DNA from: an uncultured Flavobacteriales bacterium
GTDB lineage: Bacteria; Bacteroidota; Bacteroidia; Palsa-965
DNA: 64,000 bases
Assembly: GCA_937974275.1 (NCBI GenBank)
Contig: CALJIF010000145.1
Span: 1-64,000 of the forward strand
Direction: 5' to 3'
The notes beneath the pieces were generated by a model that was given only the letters and a program-made list of their open reading frames with translations, had not been told where the DNA came from and did not search any database. A program made the position numbers and the translations under genes. Shown in pieces: positions 37,477 through 46,437 of the stretch (the stretch's first letter is position 1; the number at the start of each line of letters is the position of its first letter).

Positions 37477-37502
37477 GAAATTGCACGCGATGAATGCCGA
37501 TG

Positions 37503-37532
37503 ATTTGCAGATATGTTAATTTTCTATCTTTA
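37503..37532 (+). promoter_or_regulatory. Promoter of the SiaB/SiaC-like pair
   Basis: TTTG at 37503-37506 and TATCTTTA at 37525-37532 are 18 bases apart, close to the Bacteroidota -33/-7 arrangement with one mismatch at the last base. The -7 box ends 5 bases before the ATG at 37538. Confidence 0.5.
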
Positions 37533-37537
37533 CGGAT

Positions 37538-38089
37538 ATGGCAGGATTGTTTGAACATGAGCAGGTTTTGGGTATGATGAGAACCGGCCACGACGAGTGG
37601 TTTTATTTCGGCGAAGTGAGCGAGGATCTGATCAATTCGGTGGTTTCTATGGTAGATACCAAACCTGAACTGCAGGCTGTAAGTCGTCCCGCACGTCGTC
37701 GTTTACTTAGTGCATTGGTGGAATGTTTGCAGAATATGCGTAACAACACACCTGCGGTGCCAAACGATTCTATTCCCAATTCAATTGTATTCATGCGTAA
37801 AATCAGCGATTACGAATATGGTTTACGTTGCGGAAATATCATGATGACTGCTGATGTGGCTAAGCTGGAAGAACGCATTAAAGAAATTAACAGTGCCGAT
37901 CAGGATCAAATCAAAGAAATGTACATGAAGCAAATGGGTGTGGTGTTGGGGGATGGCAATAGAAAAAGTGCCGGATTAGGTTTACTCGAAATAGCGCGTT
38001 CAGCTTCAGGAAAGATTGATTATCGATTTATAGATATGGACGGAGGATTCACCTTCTTTTGTGTGGAAGTAAATGTTCAGTTAAACTAA
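37538..38089 (+). CDS. SiaB family protein kinase (DUF6272)
   Basis: 183 residues. The family is related to GHKL kinases. Visible blocks are LLSALVECLQNMRNN (N-box-like helix) and GLGLLEIARSASGKIDYRFI (glycine motif of the ATP lid). In Pseudomonas, SiaB phosphorylates SiaC on a conserved Ser/Thr to control diguanylate cyclase activity and aggregation. The next gene encodes the SiaC-type partner, with the stop and ATG fused as TAATG. Confidence 0.82.
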   Translation: MAGLFEHEQVLGMMRTGHDEWFYFGEVSEDLINSVVSMVDTKPELQAVSRPARRRLLSALVECLQNMRNNTPAVPNDSIPNSIVFMRKISDYEYGLRCGNIMMTADVAKLEERIKEINSADQDQIKEMYMKQMGVVLGDGNRKSAGLGLLEIARSASGKIDYRFIDMDGGFTFFCVEVNVQLN

Positions 38090-38487
38090 TGCTGATGGAA
38101 ACGCTATTTATTCCCGCAACCAAAACTACGCCTCAGGTTGACTTTAATACTTCAACGAATGTTTTCGAATTAAAAGGCCGTTCCATACCGGCCGATGCGA
38201 TGACGTTTTATCAGCCGCTGGAACGATGGTGCGATTACTATGCGAATAATACGACACAAACGTCAATTGCAGTAGAAGTGAAGCTCGATCATTTGAATAC
38301 GGGATCTGTTCGGGCATTGCTTAGTGCATTCACTAAGTTGTTAAATGCGCGTGAGCGTGGCGTTAAGGTGCAAATTAACTGGTATCACGATGTCGAAGAT
38401 GAAGATATGATGGATAAAGGCGAAGAGATTTCCCTTATTCTGGATCATCCGTTCAAATACATCGCTGTTCGATCTGAGGATTATTAA
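38089..38487 (+). CDS. SiaC family regulatory phosphoprotein (DUF1987)
   Basis: 132 residues from the ATG overlapping the previous stop (TAATG); an ATG two codons later is an alternative. The phosphosite motif GRSIPADA is at 30-37 with candidate phospho-Ser32 (family pattern G-x-S-x-P-E/A-D/N). It ends 5 bases before a convergent anti-sigma factor gene with no terminator between them. Its partner is probably the kinase encoded just upstream. Confidence 0.85.
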   Translation: MLMETLFIPATKTTPQVDFNTSTNVFELKGRSIPADAMTFYQPLERWCDYYANNTTQTSIAVEVKLDHLNTGSVRALLSAFTKLLNARERGVKVQINWYHDVEDEDMMDKGEEISLILDHPFKYIAVRSEDY

Positions 38488-38492
38488 ACTTC

Positions 38493-39518
38493 TCACAGCG
38501 TCTTCAAGCGCTCTGTCGCGTCCTTCCTGTATTTAGAATTACTCTTTTCAATTTCGATAAGAATCGAACGTGCTTCCTCTTTTTTGCCTTGCTCAATCAG
38601 GCATATAGCTTTATTCCATTTCGCGTCATCATAATAGCGGTGCTGACGATCGACCAATACCTGATTAAAGAAAGCAATAGCACCGTTGTAATTTTTTTGC
38701 CCCATAAATTCAACGCCTTTTTCGTACGATAAATCCAGGTCGCGTGAACTCGGTTTATTCGGATGAGGCGCTTCTGCACGAGATTGATTTTTATCTTTCT
38801 TCGATTCCACCTGAGGTACTGCCGTAGTTGATGCAGGCGCTTGTTGCATAACCACAACGTCTTGCATTTTTTCTTGTTCGGCAGATGCACCTTTGTTGAG
38901 GTCAGCATCGCCTGAAGAATTTCCGGCGACATCATCCATTATCTCTGCGCTTTCGTCAGCGGCTGCAATAGTTGTTGGAACCGTTACATATTCTTCCTCT
39001 TTTCTGTTCGGGCTTGCATCAACAGTAGTTGTTTTCGCGCCTCCTGTTTCCGAGATACGCGTTGTATTCATCGCATCGGACTCTTGCTGTTCCTGAGCCG
39101 GAGCGTTGGATTTTTCCTCTAATGCAATACCTGTAGGAATTGGACCTTGCTTAAAACTATCCGCAGCATAATTTCTTGGTGCTTCAGCCAGTTTTTCCTC
39201 TTGTTTGGGATCTGCTGTTTTAAATAGGAAGAACGCACCAAGTACTAACGCAACGCCTGCAACAGCGCTGTATATGGCTTTTCTATTTCCGAATAACGGA
39301 ATCAACTTGCCTTTTTCTACAACAGGAACAACAGCTCCGCGTTTTGCTTTTTCCTCATAACCTTCCAATGCATCTGAGCACAACGCACAATCCATAGTGT
39401 GCATCTCAACACGGTATTGTGTATCGCGCGACGCATTACCCGAGATGTACGCATGCAGCTCGTCTTCCGTTAAACACGGATCTTCGGGCAGATGTATATG
39501 GAACTTATCGGTTTTCAT
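38493..39518 (-). CDS. Putative anti-sigma factor with zinc-finger, membrane helix and TPR
   Basis: 341 residues. An HxxxCxxC zinc motif (His40, Cys44, Cys47), typical of anti-sigma factors, is followed by one membrane helix (about 81-99). A long low-complexity stretch rich in Ala, Glu, Gln and Thr (about 100-255) leads to a tetratricopeptide-like C-terminus (YEKGVEFMGQKNYNGAIAFF). The N-terminus would hold the sigma factor in the cytoplasm while the rest senses the periplasm. It overlaps the sigma gene by 14 bases. Confidence 0.85.
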   Translation of the reverse strand: MKTDKFHIHLPEDPCLTEDELHAYISGNASRDTQYRVEMHTMDCALCSDALEGYEEKAKRGAVVPVVEKGKLIPLFGNRKAIYSAVAGVALVLGAFFLFKTADPKQEEKLAEAPRNYAADSFKQGPIPTGIALEEKSNAPAQEQQESDAMNTTRISETGGAKTTTVDASPNRKEEEYVTVPTTIAAADESAEIMDDVAGNSSGDADLNKGASAEQEKMQDVVVMQQAPASTTAVPQVESKKDKNQSRAEAPHPNKPSSRDLDLSYEKGVEFMGQKNYNGAIAFFNQVLVDRQHRYYDDAKWNKAICLIEQGKKEEARSILIEIEKSNSKYRKDATERLKTL

Positions 39519-40098
39519 TGAGTTGTCGGTCCATCAATAATTTCAAATTGCGTTTTCCATTCTGGATATAACTTTTTACTTCATTCATGCTGTAGCCGGT
39601 AGCTTCATGAATTTCTTTGTAGGTCTTCTTTTTCAGGTAGAACATATCCACACAAATTTTCTGCGTCTCCTGAAGTTGTTCCAACATTTGTTCCATGAGG
39701 TCGAGCATCCGGTTATTACTCCCTTCATCACTAAGATGCAGTGAACTTTCAATTTCCATATCCTGCTCCAAAACTTTTTGCATCTCCGCCTGCCCCGCCT
39801 TTTTCGATTTCAAACTGCGTAAATACATCAGACACGTATTCCGCGTTACCATGTACAACCAAGCTTTGAATTGATCGATTTCGTGTTTGTGCAAATCGGT
39901 GAGTAGTTTCTCGAAAATTTGCATCTGCACATCCTGACTTTCATCGTCGTCTTTCAAATATTTTCGGCAGACGCCCAAAACGAGATGTTTATACCGGCGA
40001 AAAAGTTCACCCACGACAATGCTGTTTCCGGTTGCTTTAAATTCGGCAACCAGCTCGTGATCAGACTTTGATTTAATATCTCCGGAGTATTCTACCAC
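39505..40098 (-). CDS. ECF-type RNA polymerase sigma factor
   Basis: 197 residues starting at GTG. Region 2 (LVAEFKATGNSIVVGELFRRY, DQFKAWLYMVTRNTCLMYLR) and region 4 (YKEIHEATGYSMNEVKSYIQNGKRNLK) are clear. A TAACTTCG box on the minus strand (40107-40114) ends 8 bases before the GTG. The partner anti-sigma factor overlaps its end. Target genes are unknown; the divergent surface-protein gene at 40299 is a possible one. Confidence 0.92.
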   Translation of the reverse strand: MVEYSGDIKSKSDHELVAEFKATGNSIVVGELFRRYKHLVLGVCRKYLKDDDESQDVQMQIFEKLLTDLHKHEIDQFKAWLYMVTRNTCLMYLRSLKSKKAGQAEMQKVLEQDMEIESSLHLSDEGSNNRMLDLMEQMLEQLQETQKICVDMFYLKKKTYKEIHEATGYSMNEVKSYIQNGKRNLKLLMDRQLNENR

Positions 40099-40106
40099 AG
40101 TTGCGC

Positions 40107-40114
40107 CGAAGTTA
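40107..40114 (-). promoter_or_regulatory. Possible -7 box of the ECF sigma gene
   Basis: Minus-strand TAACTTCG has one mismatch to TAnnTTTG and stands 8 bases before the GTG start codon. Confidence 0.35.
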
Positions 40115-40298
40115 CGAATTCACCCCGATGCGAGTCTCCGGATTGCAGGATAACCTTCTATTGGTTAGCTTTGCCAGATATCAAAGTTCGCGTAAGCTAA
40201 ATAACTGTTAATCAGCGCCTTGGTTTTTTGAAATGAACCACTGCGGTGTTTCGGCACAATTACTGCGTGAACAGGGAAAACCTCCTAATTGTGGATCT

Positions 40299-43200
40299 AT
40301 GAGACTATTTTACTTTATCGCATTGTTTGCCTTCCTCGGTGTACAGGCCAATGCTCAGGCATTAAGAGAACGCAACCCCTGGTGGTGGGGCGTTAATATG
40401 GGCGGAACCTTCCAAACCAGCGACATGAAACCGTTGGGTGGATTTGGATGGGGCATTACCGCAACTAAATATTCTCGGATGAGTAAACCGGGTCCGTTGT
40501 ATTTCGGAGCCCGTTTCCGTTTTCAGGATGGAAGAAATTATGGTTACAACTACAACGCGTTAACAGGATTGCAATCGAATCCGGTGTTAAGCAGTGGTTC
40601 AACCAATTATGCTGCAAATGGCGGTTATGTATTCAGTAATTACAAATTCCGATACGATGAGTTTGCATTGGAATTAATTATCGGAAGCAACAGCTTGCGT
40701 AAAAGTGGTTTTCTACTCTATGGCTTTGGTGGAGTAGGGATGAACTACTGGAAGACGACAACCAATCAGTTGGATGAAAACGGAATGATGTACAATTATT
40801 CCGGCATCAATGAGTTTGGTATGGATAATATCGTTCGTGGACAACTGGAAGCGTTGTGGGATGATACTTATGAAACGGCAGCTGACGGAAGCCCGACTGC
40901 GAAATGGTCATTCATGCCTTCTGCAGGTTTTGGAATGGGTTATCAGTTTGGTCGCGCATTTGCAATTGGAATTGAGCACCGCACCACATTTGCGTTGAAT
41001 GATGTTATTGATGGTACGCGTCACGATTACAGTGGTGCTGCTACTCCTAATAACGACATGTATCATTATGCGGGTATGTTTATTCGCTGGACTTTTGGTC
41101 GTGCTGAATCTACAACTTCCACAAACAATCCTCCTCCGCCTCCTCCGAATCCGAATTCGTACAACACGAATCCGAATCCGAACAACCCGACGAATCCAAA
41201 TCCGGTTGTAACGAATCCTCCTCCTCCAAATCCGAACCAGACTCCGGTTAATCCGAACAATCCGGTTCAGTTGCCTCCGATTGTAACATTTACAACACCT
41301 GCAACGAATCCGTTTACAGCTACTGTGCCTACACAAAATTTGGTGGTGCGTGTTGAGCGTGTATTGTCATCCAGTCAAATCAGTTTAACGATCAATGGAC
41401 AGGTGAGCACTGCGTTCAATTTCAACCCGACTACGAACATCATGACCTTCTCGCACAACTTGCTGGCAGGAACAAATACATATTCGGTAATTGCAACTAA
41501 TAATGCGGGAAGTGCTTCCGATAATCAGACGATTATTTACAAGCAGGATAACCCAAGTCCCAACAACAGTGGTGTTCCTCCTCAAGTAACGATTACCAAT
41601 CCGGGTGTTGATCCGTTTACATCTTTAGCACCAACAACAAATGTTACTGCAACAGTTGTGAATGTTACCTCTCAGGCTAATGTGCAGGTTAAGCGAAACG
41701 GTGTTGCTATTTCCGGATTCTCATTCAATCCTGTAAATGGTCAGGTAACGTTTACGGCTAATTTGCAGCAAGGTGCAAACACGTACGAAGTAATTGGTAC
41801 AAACAATTTTGGCAGTGCATCTGATGTAGTTACTATTAATTACAATCCTGCACAAACATTGCAGCCTCCTGTAGTTACGATTACTTCACCAAATGTTTGT
41901 CCGTACTCTACCAAGACTGCATCGATGACAATTACCGCTACAGTAACTAATGTTACTACGATGAGTCAGGTTGCAATTACCTTGAATAACGCACCGGTAA
42001 CCAACTTTACTTTCAATGTTGCTAATGGTGTTGCGACGGTGTCATTCCCTGCATCATTTGTAAGCGGTAGTAATAATCTGACTATTACCGGTACAAATAC
42101 TGCCGGTACCAATTCGAAGTCTTGTGTTATTACTTACAAGACCACTCAGACATCACCACCACCTGTCGTGACGATTACGACACCTGCTTCAACACCGTTT
42201 ATTTCTCCAACCCAGAACACAACGGTAATTGCAACAGTGTTGAACGTGAACGGTCAGAGCGACATTACTGTTACTCAAAACAATGCGGCTGTAAGTTCAT
42301 TCTCATACAACGCCTCAACAAAAGTGGTGACGATCAATGCTACATTGACTTCTGGCAATAACGTATTCACTGTAACAGGTACAAACAGTGTCGGTTCAGA
42401 TAGTAAATCAACAACTATCGCTTACACACCGGCTCCTGTTGTGCAGCCTCCTGTGGTGAATATCACTACACCGTCTGCGAATCCGTTTATTACCAGTACG
42501 CCACAGCAAACTGTTATTGCTACAGTATTGAATGTTACTTCTGCGTCACAGATTACGGTGAAACGCTTAAATGGTACAGATGTTCCGTTTAACTACAATG
42601 CAGGTGCGAATACTGTTACTTTTAGTGATAATTGTGTACCGGGAGCAAACGTGTATACCGTTACTGCAACTAATTCTGCGGGTTCGGCGAATGATGCCAC
42701 TACAATTAAAGTGGTGAACACAAGTCCTGGTGGAGGTGCTCAGGATCCGGGTAATAACAATCCATCTCCTACACCAACTCAACAGCCGGGTAATTCGCGT
42801 CCTGGTCAGACAACGGTTGTGCCACCAAGCAATCCTTCGAATCCGACACCTCCGAATCCGACGAACCCAACTAATCCGTCACCGACACCGACTCCTACGC
42901 CAAGTGATCCGGTTATTACATTGGTAACACCGTCAACAACCAATTACACGTCTCCAACTCAACAGTTGGCGGTAACTATGCAGGTTACAGGAATTACTTC
43001 AGTTTCACAGTTCGGAGTTAAAGTGAACGGTGTTCGCATGATGTCAGGAATTAATTTCAATGCTCAGACCGGTACAGTTACGTTTACAGCTAACTTGAAT
43101 CAGGGTACAAACACCATTGAAGTGAAGGCTCAGAATAATGTTGGTTATGCTCAGAATACGTTAACTGTGACGTACGCCAATAGCCGCACACAAAACACGC

Positions 43201-43406
43201 CTTCAAAATCGACTCCTTCTAAGACAGAGCCCAAAAAGACGGAACCGAAGAAGACGGAGCCTGCTAAAACAGAGCCGAAGAAGACGGAAGCTAAGAAGGA
43301 TACTCCGGCTGCAAAACCGGCTCCATCTCGTCCAACAACTACTCCAAAGCAGGAAACACCTGCACCGAAGCAGGAAACACCTGCGCCAGTGCGACCAAGA
43401 AACTAA
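40299..43406 (+). CDS. Outer-membrane beta-barrel fused to six Ig-like repeats and a Lys/Pro/Thr tail
   Basis: 1035 residues from the ATG at 40299, where a proper signal peptide begins (MRLFYFIALFAFLGVQANAQ); a start at 40233 would bury it. Residues about 21-265 look like an outer-membrane barrel with alternating aromatic strands. A Pro/Asn-rich linker follows (about 270-325), then six repeats of about 90-100 residues that each begin with PP-VVTITTP-like sequence. A second Pro/Asn/Thr linker sits before the sixth. The last about 75 residues are low-complexity Lys-Thr-Glu-Pro repeats. No T9SS sorting domain is seen. It may be a surface or envelope-anchoring protein. Confidence 0.8.
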   Translation: MRLFYFIALFAFLGVQANAQALRERNPWWWGVNMGGTFQTSDMKPLGGFGWGITATKYSRMSKPGPLYFGARFRFQDGRNYGYNYNALTGLQSNPVLSSGSTNYAANGGYVFSNYKFRYDEFALELIIGSNSLRKSGFLLYGFGGVGMNYWKTTTNQLDENGMMYNYSGINEFGMDNIVRGQLEALWDDTYETAADGSPTAKWSFMPSAGFGMGYQFGRAFAIGIEHRTTFALNDVIDGTRHDYSGAATPNNDMYHYAGMFIRWTFGRAESTTSTNNPPPPPPNPNSYNTNPNPNNPTNPNPVVTNPPPPNPNQTPVNPNNPVQLPPIVTFTTPATNPFTATVPTQNLVVRVERVLSSSQISLTINGQVSTAFNFNPTTNIMTFSHNLLAGTNTYSVIATNNAGSASDNQTIIYKQDNPSPNNSGVPPQVTITNPGVDPFTSLAPTTNVTATVVNVTSQANVQVKRNGVAISGFSFNPVNGQVTFTANLQQGANTYEVIGTNNFGSASDVVTINYNPAQTLQPPVVTITSPNVCPYSTKTASMTITATVTNVTTMSQVAITLNNAPVTNFTFNVANGVATVSFPASFVSGSNNLTITGTNTAGTNSKSCVITYKTTQTSPPPVVTITTPASTPFISPTQNTTVIATVLNVNGQSDITVTQNNAAVSSFSYNASTKVVTINATLTSGNNVFTVTGTNSVGSDSKSTTIAYTPAPVVQPPVVNITTPSANPFITSTPQQTVIATVLNVTSASQITVKRLNGTDVPFNYNAGANTVTFSDNCVPGANVYTVTATNSAGSANDATTIKVVNTSPGGGAQDPGNNNPSPTPTQQPGNSRPGQTTVVPPSNPSNPTPPNPTNPTNPSPTPTPTPSDPVITLVTPSTTNYTSPTQQLAVTMQVTGITSVSQFGVKVNGVRMMSGINFNAQTGTVTFTANLNQGTNTIEVKAQNNVGYAQNTLTVTYANSRTQNTPSKSTPSKTEPKKTEPKKTEPAKTEPKKTEAKKDTPAAKPAPSRPTTTPKQETPAPKQETPAPVRPRN

Positions 43407-43423
43407 AATAAGTTCCATGCAAC

Positions 43424-43462
43424 AAAAAAAACGCCTGTGTTCAACAACACAGGCGTTTTTTA
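43424..43462. terminator. Bidirectional terminator between the Ig-repeat and LytTR genes
   Basis: A 12-bp stem AACGCCTGTGTT / AACACAGGCGTT over loop CAAC is flanked by A and T runs, so it works in both directions. Its right edge overlaps the stop codon of the minus-strand LytTR gene at 43460. Confidence 0.85.
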
Positions 43463-44206
43463 TAGACCTAATATCCGCAGCAGATCTTCTTTTTTTCTAA
43501 CCGAAACCGGAACATTACTGCCGTCTTTCATCAGCACATAACCACCATCTTGTTTTACAAATTCTTTGAGGAATTCGATGTTGATCAAATGCGAATGATG
43601 CACACGTACAAAGCCAATCGGTTCCAAAAGTTCTTCGTACTCTTTTAAAGTGCGTGTCACCACAATTTGTTTTCCTGTAGATAAAAAGAAAGTGGTGTAG
43701 TTGCGCTCCGATTCGCAACGAATAATTTCATTGGTTTGAATTACATGAACACGATCGGCACTATTTAAGGCAAGGCGCTTCGGAGCAGGTGAACCCAAAC
43801 TCAAATAATCTCGTAAGAGTTTCAAATTGTCCGAAAGACTTTGCTGTAATTCTTTGCCACGTGCTTTCTTAACCGCTTCAATCAATTCATCGGGATCAAC
43901 AGGTTTCAGTAAATAATCTAAAGCACTGTATTTAATTGCCCGAATTCCCTGATTATCTAAGCCCGTTGTAAATATGACCTGGATGTCCGGATCTTGAAGT
44001 TCATTGAGGATATCGAATCCTTCTCCATCTCCTAACTGAATATCCAGAAAAACCAGTTGAGGTTTTGTTTGTTGAATAAGTTGAATTCCCTCTTTGACAC
44101 TGTGTGCGGTACCTATCAGTGAAACCTCCGGACACCATTGTGTAAGGTCGGCTTTTAAACTGTTTACGGCTTCAACGGAATCATCAACGATTACTGATCT
44201 TATCAT
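43460..44206 (-). CDS. LytTR family response regulator
   Basis: 248 residues from the ATG at 44206; the longer frame from 44242 would overlap the divergent gene's start. The receiver domain (about 3-118) has the acidic pair Asp8/Asp9, phospho-acceptor Asp55 (LVFLDIQLG) and Lys in LLKPVDP. The LytTR DNA-binding domain fills about 148-246 (IIRCESERNYTTFFL, RVHHSHLINIEFLKEF). No histidine kinase gene is adjacent, so its partner is unknown. Confidence 0.93.
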   Translation of the reverse strand: MIRSVIVDDSVEAVNSLKADLTQWCPEVSLIGTAHSVKEGIQLIQQTKPQLVFLDIQLGDGEGFDILNELQDPDIQVIFTTGLDNQGIRAIKYSALDYLLKPVDPDELIEAVKKARGKELQQSLSDNLKLLRDYLSLGSPAPKRLALNSADRVHVIQTNEIIRCESERNYTTFFLSTGKQIVVTRTLKEYEELLEPIGFVRVHHSHLINIEFLKEFVKQDGGYVLMKDGSNVPVSVRKKEDLLRILGL

Positions 44207-44209
44207 ACG

Positions 44210-44217
44210 TAAATTTA
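44210..44217. promoter_or_regulatory. Palindromic -7-like box in a 19-base divergent gap
   Basis: TAAATTTA reads the same on both strands and fits TAnnTTT(G/A) in both directions. It stands 3 bases from the LytTR ATG and 8 bases from the ATG at 44226. Both mRNAs would be nearly leaderless. Confidence 0.35.
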
Positions 44218-44225
44218 CAATTACA

Positions 44226-44636
44226 ATGGCATCTGCAAACAACCAAACGGAATATACTGATACACGACTTGCTGTTGCATTTGATCCCGCGATAGCATTG
44301 CCGGTTGAATCGTTTCAAGGTTTGGTATTACGCCCCTTGTTCAAACAATGGAATAACGATTTGATTGATGCTTTCGTCCATTCACTCGGGAAAAGCAAAG
44401 CAAAATATCTTTCTGCTCATGAGAAGGAAAGGGAAGCGTTGATTCAGTCTATTGTGGCCACGAAGCAAGCGTTCAGAAATAGAGTTTTCGCGCTGTTACG
44501 AACCCATTGTACAAAATCGGAATTAGAATTTATTCAACTGCATCGAAGGGAAGTTGGTAAACGAATAACCTCATTGTTAACTGAACGTTTTCGTACACAA
44601 CACGACGTCATTCTTCAAAAACTAAACACGTTATAA
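44226..44636 (+). CDS. Hypothetical protein
   Basis: 136 residues from the ATG at 44226, which avoids overlap with the divergent regulator. It is helical and basic (HSLGKSKAKYLSAHEKEREALIQSIVATKQAFRNRV), has no signal peptide and matches no family I know. Its last 6 bases overlap the 3' end of the photolyase gene on the other strand. Confidence 0.55.
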   Translation: MASANNQTEYTDTRLAVAFDPAIALPVESFQGLVLRPLFKQWNNDLIDAFVHSLGKSKAKYLSAHEKEREALIQSIVATKQAFRNRVFALLRTHCTKSELEFIQLHRREVGKRITSLLTERFRTQHDVILQKLNTL

Positions 44637-46165
44637 CGATTCAATCGTATTTAAATACTGCGTGGCCTGATCCAATAACAAACGCTGATGATCTGCATTC
44701 ATTTTATCCCATGTGCGATACACCATTCCTATTCTTGGATTCCGTTCTAACAAGCTACGATGACGAACATGAAAGTGCCAGTACAACGAATTGAACGGAC
44801 AGGCCTGTGTTCCTGTTTTTTCTTTCACACTGTACGAACAACTTTTACAGTAGTTACTCATTTTGGAAATATAAGCTCCACTTGAACAATAGGGTTTTGA
44901 ACCTACAATGCCGCCATCCGCGTATTGACTCATTCCGCGCGTATTCGTGATTTCCACCCATTCGAATGCATCAATATAAATACCTAAATACCATTGGTCC
45001 GTTTCATCGGGGTGAATGCCTGCGAGTAGCGCGAAGTTACGGTGATCATGAGTCGCTGGATGTGGTGAGCGTATCCCAAATTCAGCGATTGTCGAATGGC
45101 ATGTCTTAAGCAATTCATTTTAGTTTCGCCCGTCCAAAACCATGATGGAAGTTTGCGGTGGTGATTGAAGTAATTATGCGATGCAAATTCAGGCATTGTG
45201 GCCCAGTAAATTCCGCGCATATATTCCCGCCATCCCAGTATTTGCCGCACAAAACCTTCAACTTGCGCTAACGAAATAGTATGTGGTTGTTTACGGTACT
45301 GTGTCACGGCTGCATCAACCACTTCGTGCGGTGAAATCATTTTTATATTCAAAGCAAATGAAAGTCGCGAATGATACAAGTACGCATGATCAGTACTCAT
45401 CATATCCTGATACGTTCCGAATGAAGTTAAAAGTTCGGTAACGAAATGAGTCAGCACCGCTAATGCTTCCGTTCTGTTAACAGGCCATATGTTGATGTTA
45501 TTCTCAATTTTACCAATGGTTTCAACCTGATGTGTTTTCAGCAGTTCCACGATTTCCGAAGCATCATGCTCAAATTCTTTAACGGGTGGTGGTAATACGG
45601 CAGTGAAGGTATGTCGATTATCGTGATCGTAATTCCATTTTTCACCTTCAGGTTGATCATCTTGCATTAGTATTCCCGTTTGCTTGCGCATGTTACGGTA
45701 AAACGATTCCATCAAATACGTTTTTTTTCCTTTGAAGAAATCTGCTAATGCATTTCTTGTCGTAAAGAAATGTTCTGATGAACAACATGCAGATGCATTA
45801 GATAGCGACTTGCAAAAGATGCTCAGTTCTCGATCTAATCTATATTCATCAGGTCCCTGATATTCAAATTTGTCAGCTTTGTGTAGGGAGAGCACAGCAA
45901 GAATATTTGAATCAATACGCTGTTTGTTTCCCGGATCGTCCAGAGAAATGTAATGAACCTGATGCCCCTTAACACGCAATTGTTGTGCAAATGCGCGCAT
46001 GGTCATAAAAATGGCAACAACTTTTTGGATGTGGTGGCGTACGTAATCGGTTTCCTGACGCACCTCCATCATCACATAAAGGACATCGGGATCCACTACA
46101 GAAAACCAGCTGTGCCCGGAATTCAATTGATCGCCAAGAATTAAACGTACGGTGCGCGTGCTCAT
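44631..46165 (-). pseudogene. FeS-type (6-4) photolyase/cryptochrome-related protein, frameshifted
   Basis: The frame starting at 46165 reads MSTRTVRLILGDQLNSGHSW and follows the FeS-BCP photolyase family to YAHHIQRLMIT. It then leaves the family and ends at 44984. The family continues in another frame from 44631 with NFALLAGIHPDE to the C-terminus. Around 45040/45041 one base is missing: the family expects ITGNFALL, and one extra G in ACC-G-TAAC would restore it. All four iron-sulfur cysteines are still encoded across the two frames (TKMNC, YCKSC, ACPF). Either a recent inactivating deletion or a sequencing error; the sequence is otherwise intact. The ATG overlaps the upstream stop as ATGA. 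Confidence 0.85.
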
Positions 46166-46437
46166 CGTTTACTGATTCGGTTTCCGGTAATAGCGCGTTG
46201 TGCGTCGCATTTGAATGTACCTGAAGTAAAAGTTCTTTTTTTGAGATGTTTTGTGGCTCTGCCGGAAACACGCTTGCGCCAACGTTCAAAAGATTTTGGT
46301 AATAACTCGCGACGCATCAAGATAATAACGTCTGCTTCCTTGAGGTTAAATTGTTTTTGAATAGCATCAAACGGTGTGCGGTCTTCCCACGCCATTTCAA
46401 TAACACGATCAATTTCCTGCGGTGTTAACGATTCCAT
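46162..46437 (-). CDS. DUF2805 / TIGR03643 family protein
   Basis: 91 residues. The conserved core is LTPQEIDRVIEMAWEDRTPFDAI, QFNLKEADVIILMRRELLP and SFERWRKRVSGRATKH, with a basic tail. The family has no known function and is often encoded beside photolyases. It overlaps the SRPBCC gene by 13 bases and the photolyase gene by 4, so it sits inside a tightly coupled operon. A DNA- or RNA-binding role is only a guess from the helix-rich basic sequence. Confidence 0.88.
   Translation of the reverse strand: MESLTPQEIDRVIEMAWEDRTPFDAIQKQFNLKEADVIILMRRELLPKSFERWRKRVSGRATKHLKKRTFTSGTFKCDAQRAITGNRISKR

Noticed and set aside
37451..37591. 47-residue N-terminal extension of the enoyl-CoA hydratase
   Set aside because: It would cover the gene's own TATTTTTG box and the promoter and start of the divergent SiaB gene; the family starts at the later ATG.
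40908..43418. Several long minus-strand and alternate-frame reading frames rich in Arg, Ile and Gly
   Set aside because: They are antisense or shifted readings of the low-complexity Pro/Asn/Thr repeats of the large surface protein, without start signals or family matches.
44631..45113. Separate 160-residue gene on the minus strand
   Set aside because: Its sequence is the missing C-terminal part of the FeS photolyase family in another frame, so it is one frameshifted gene and not a second gene.
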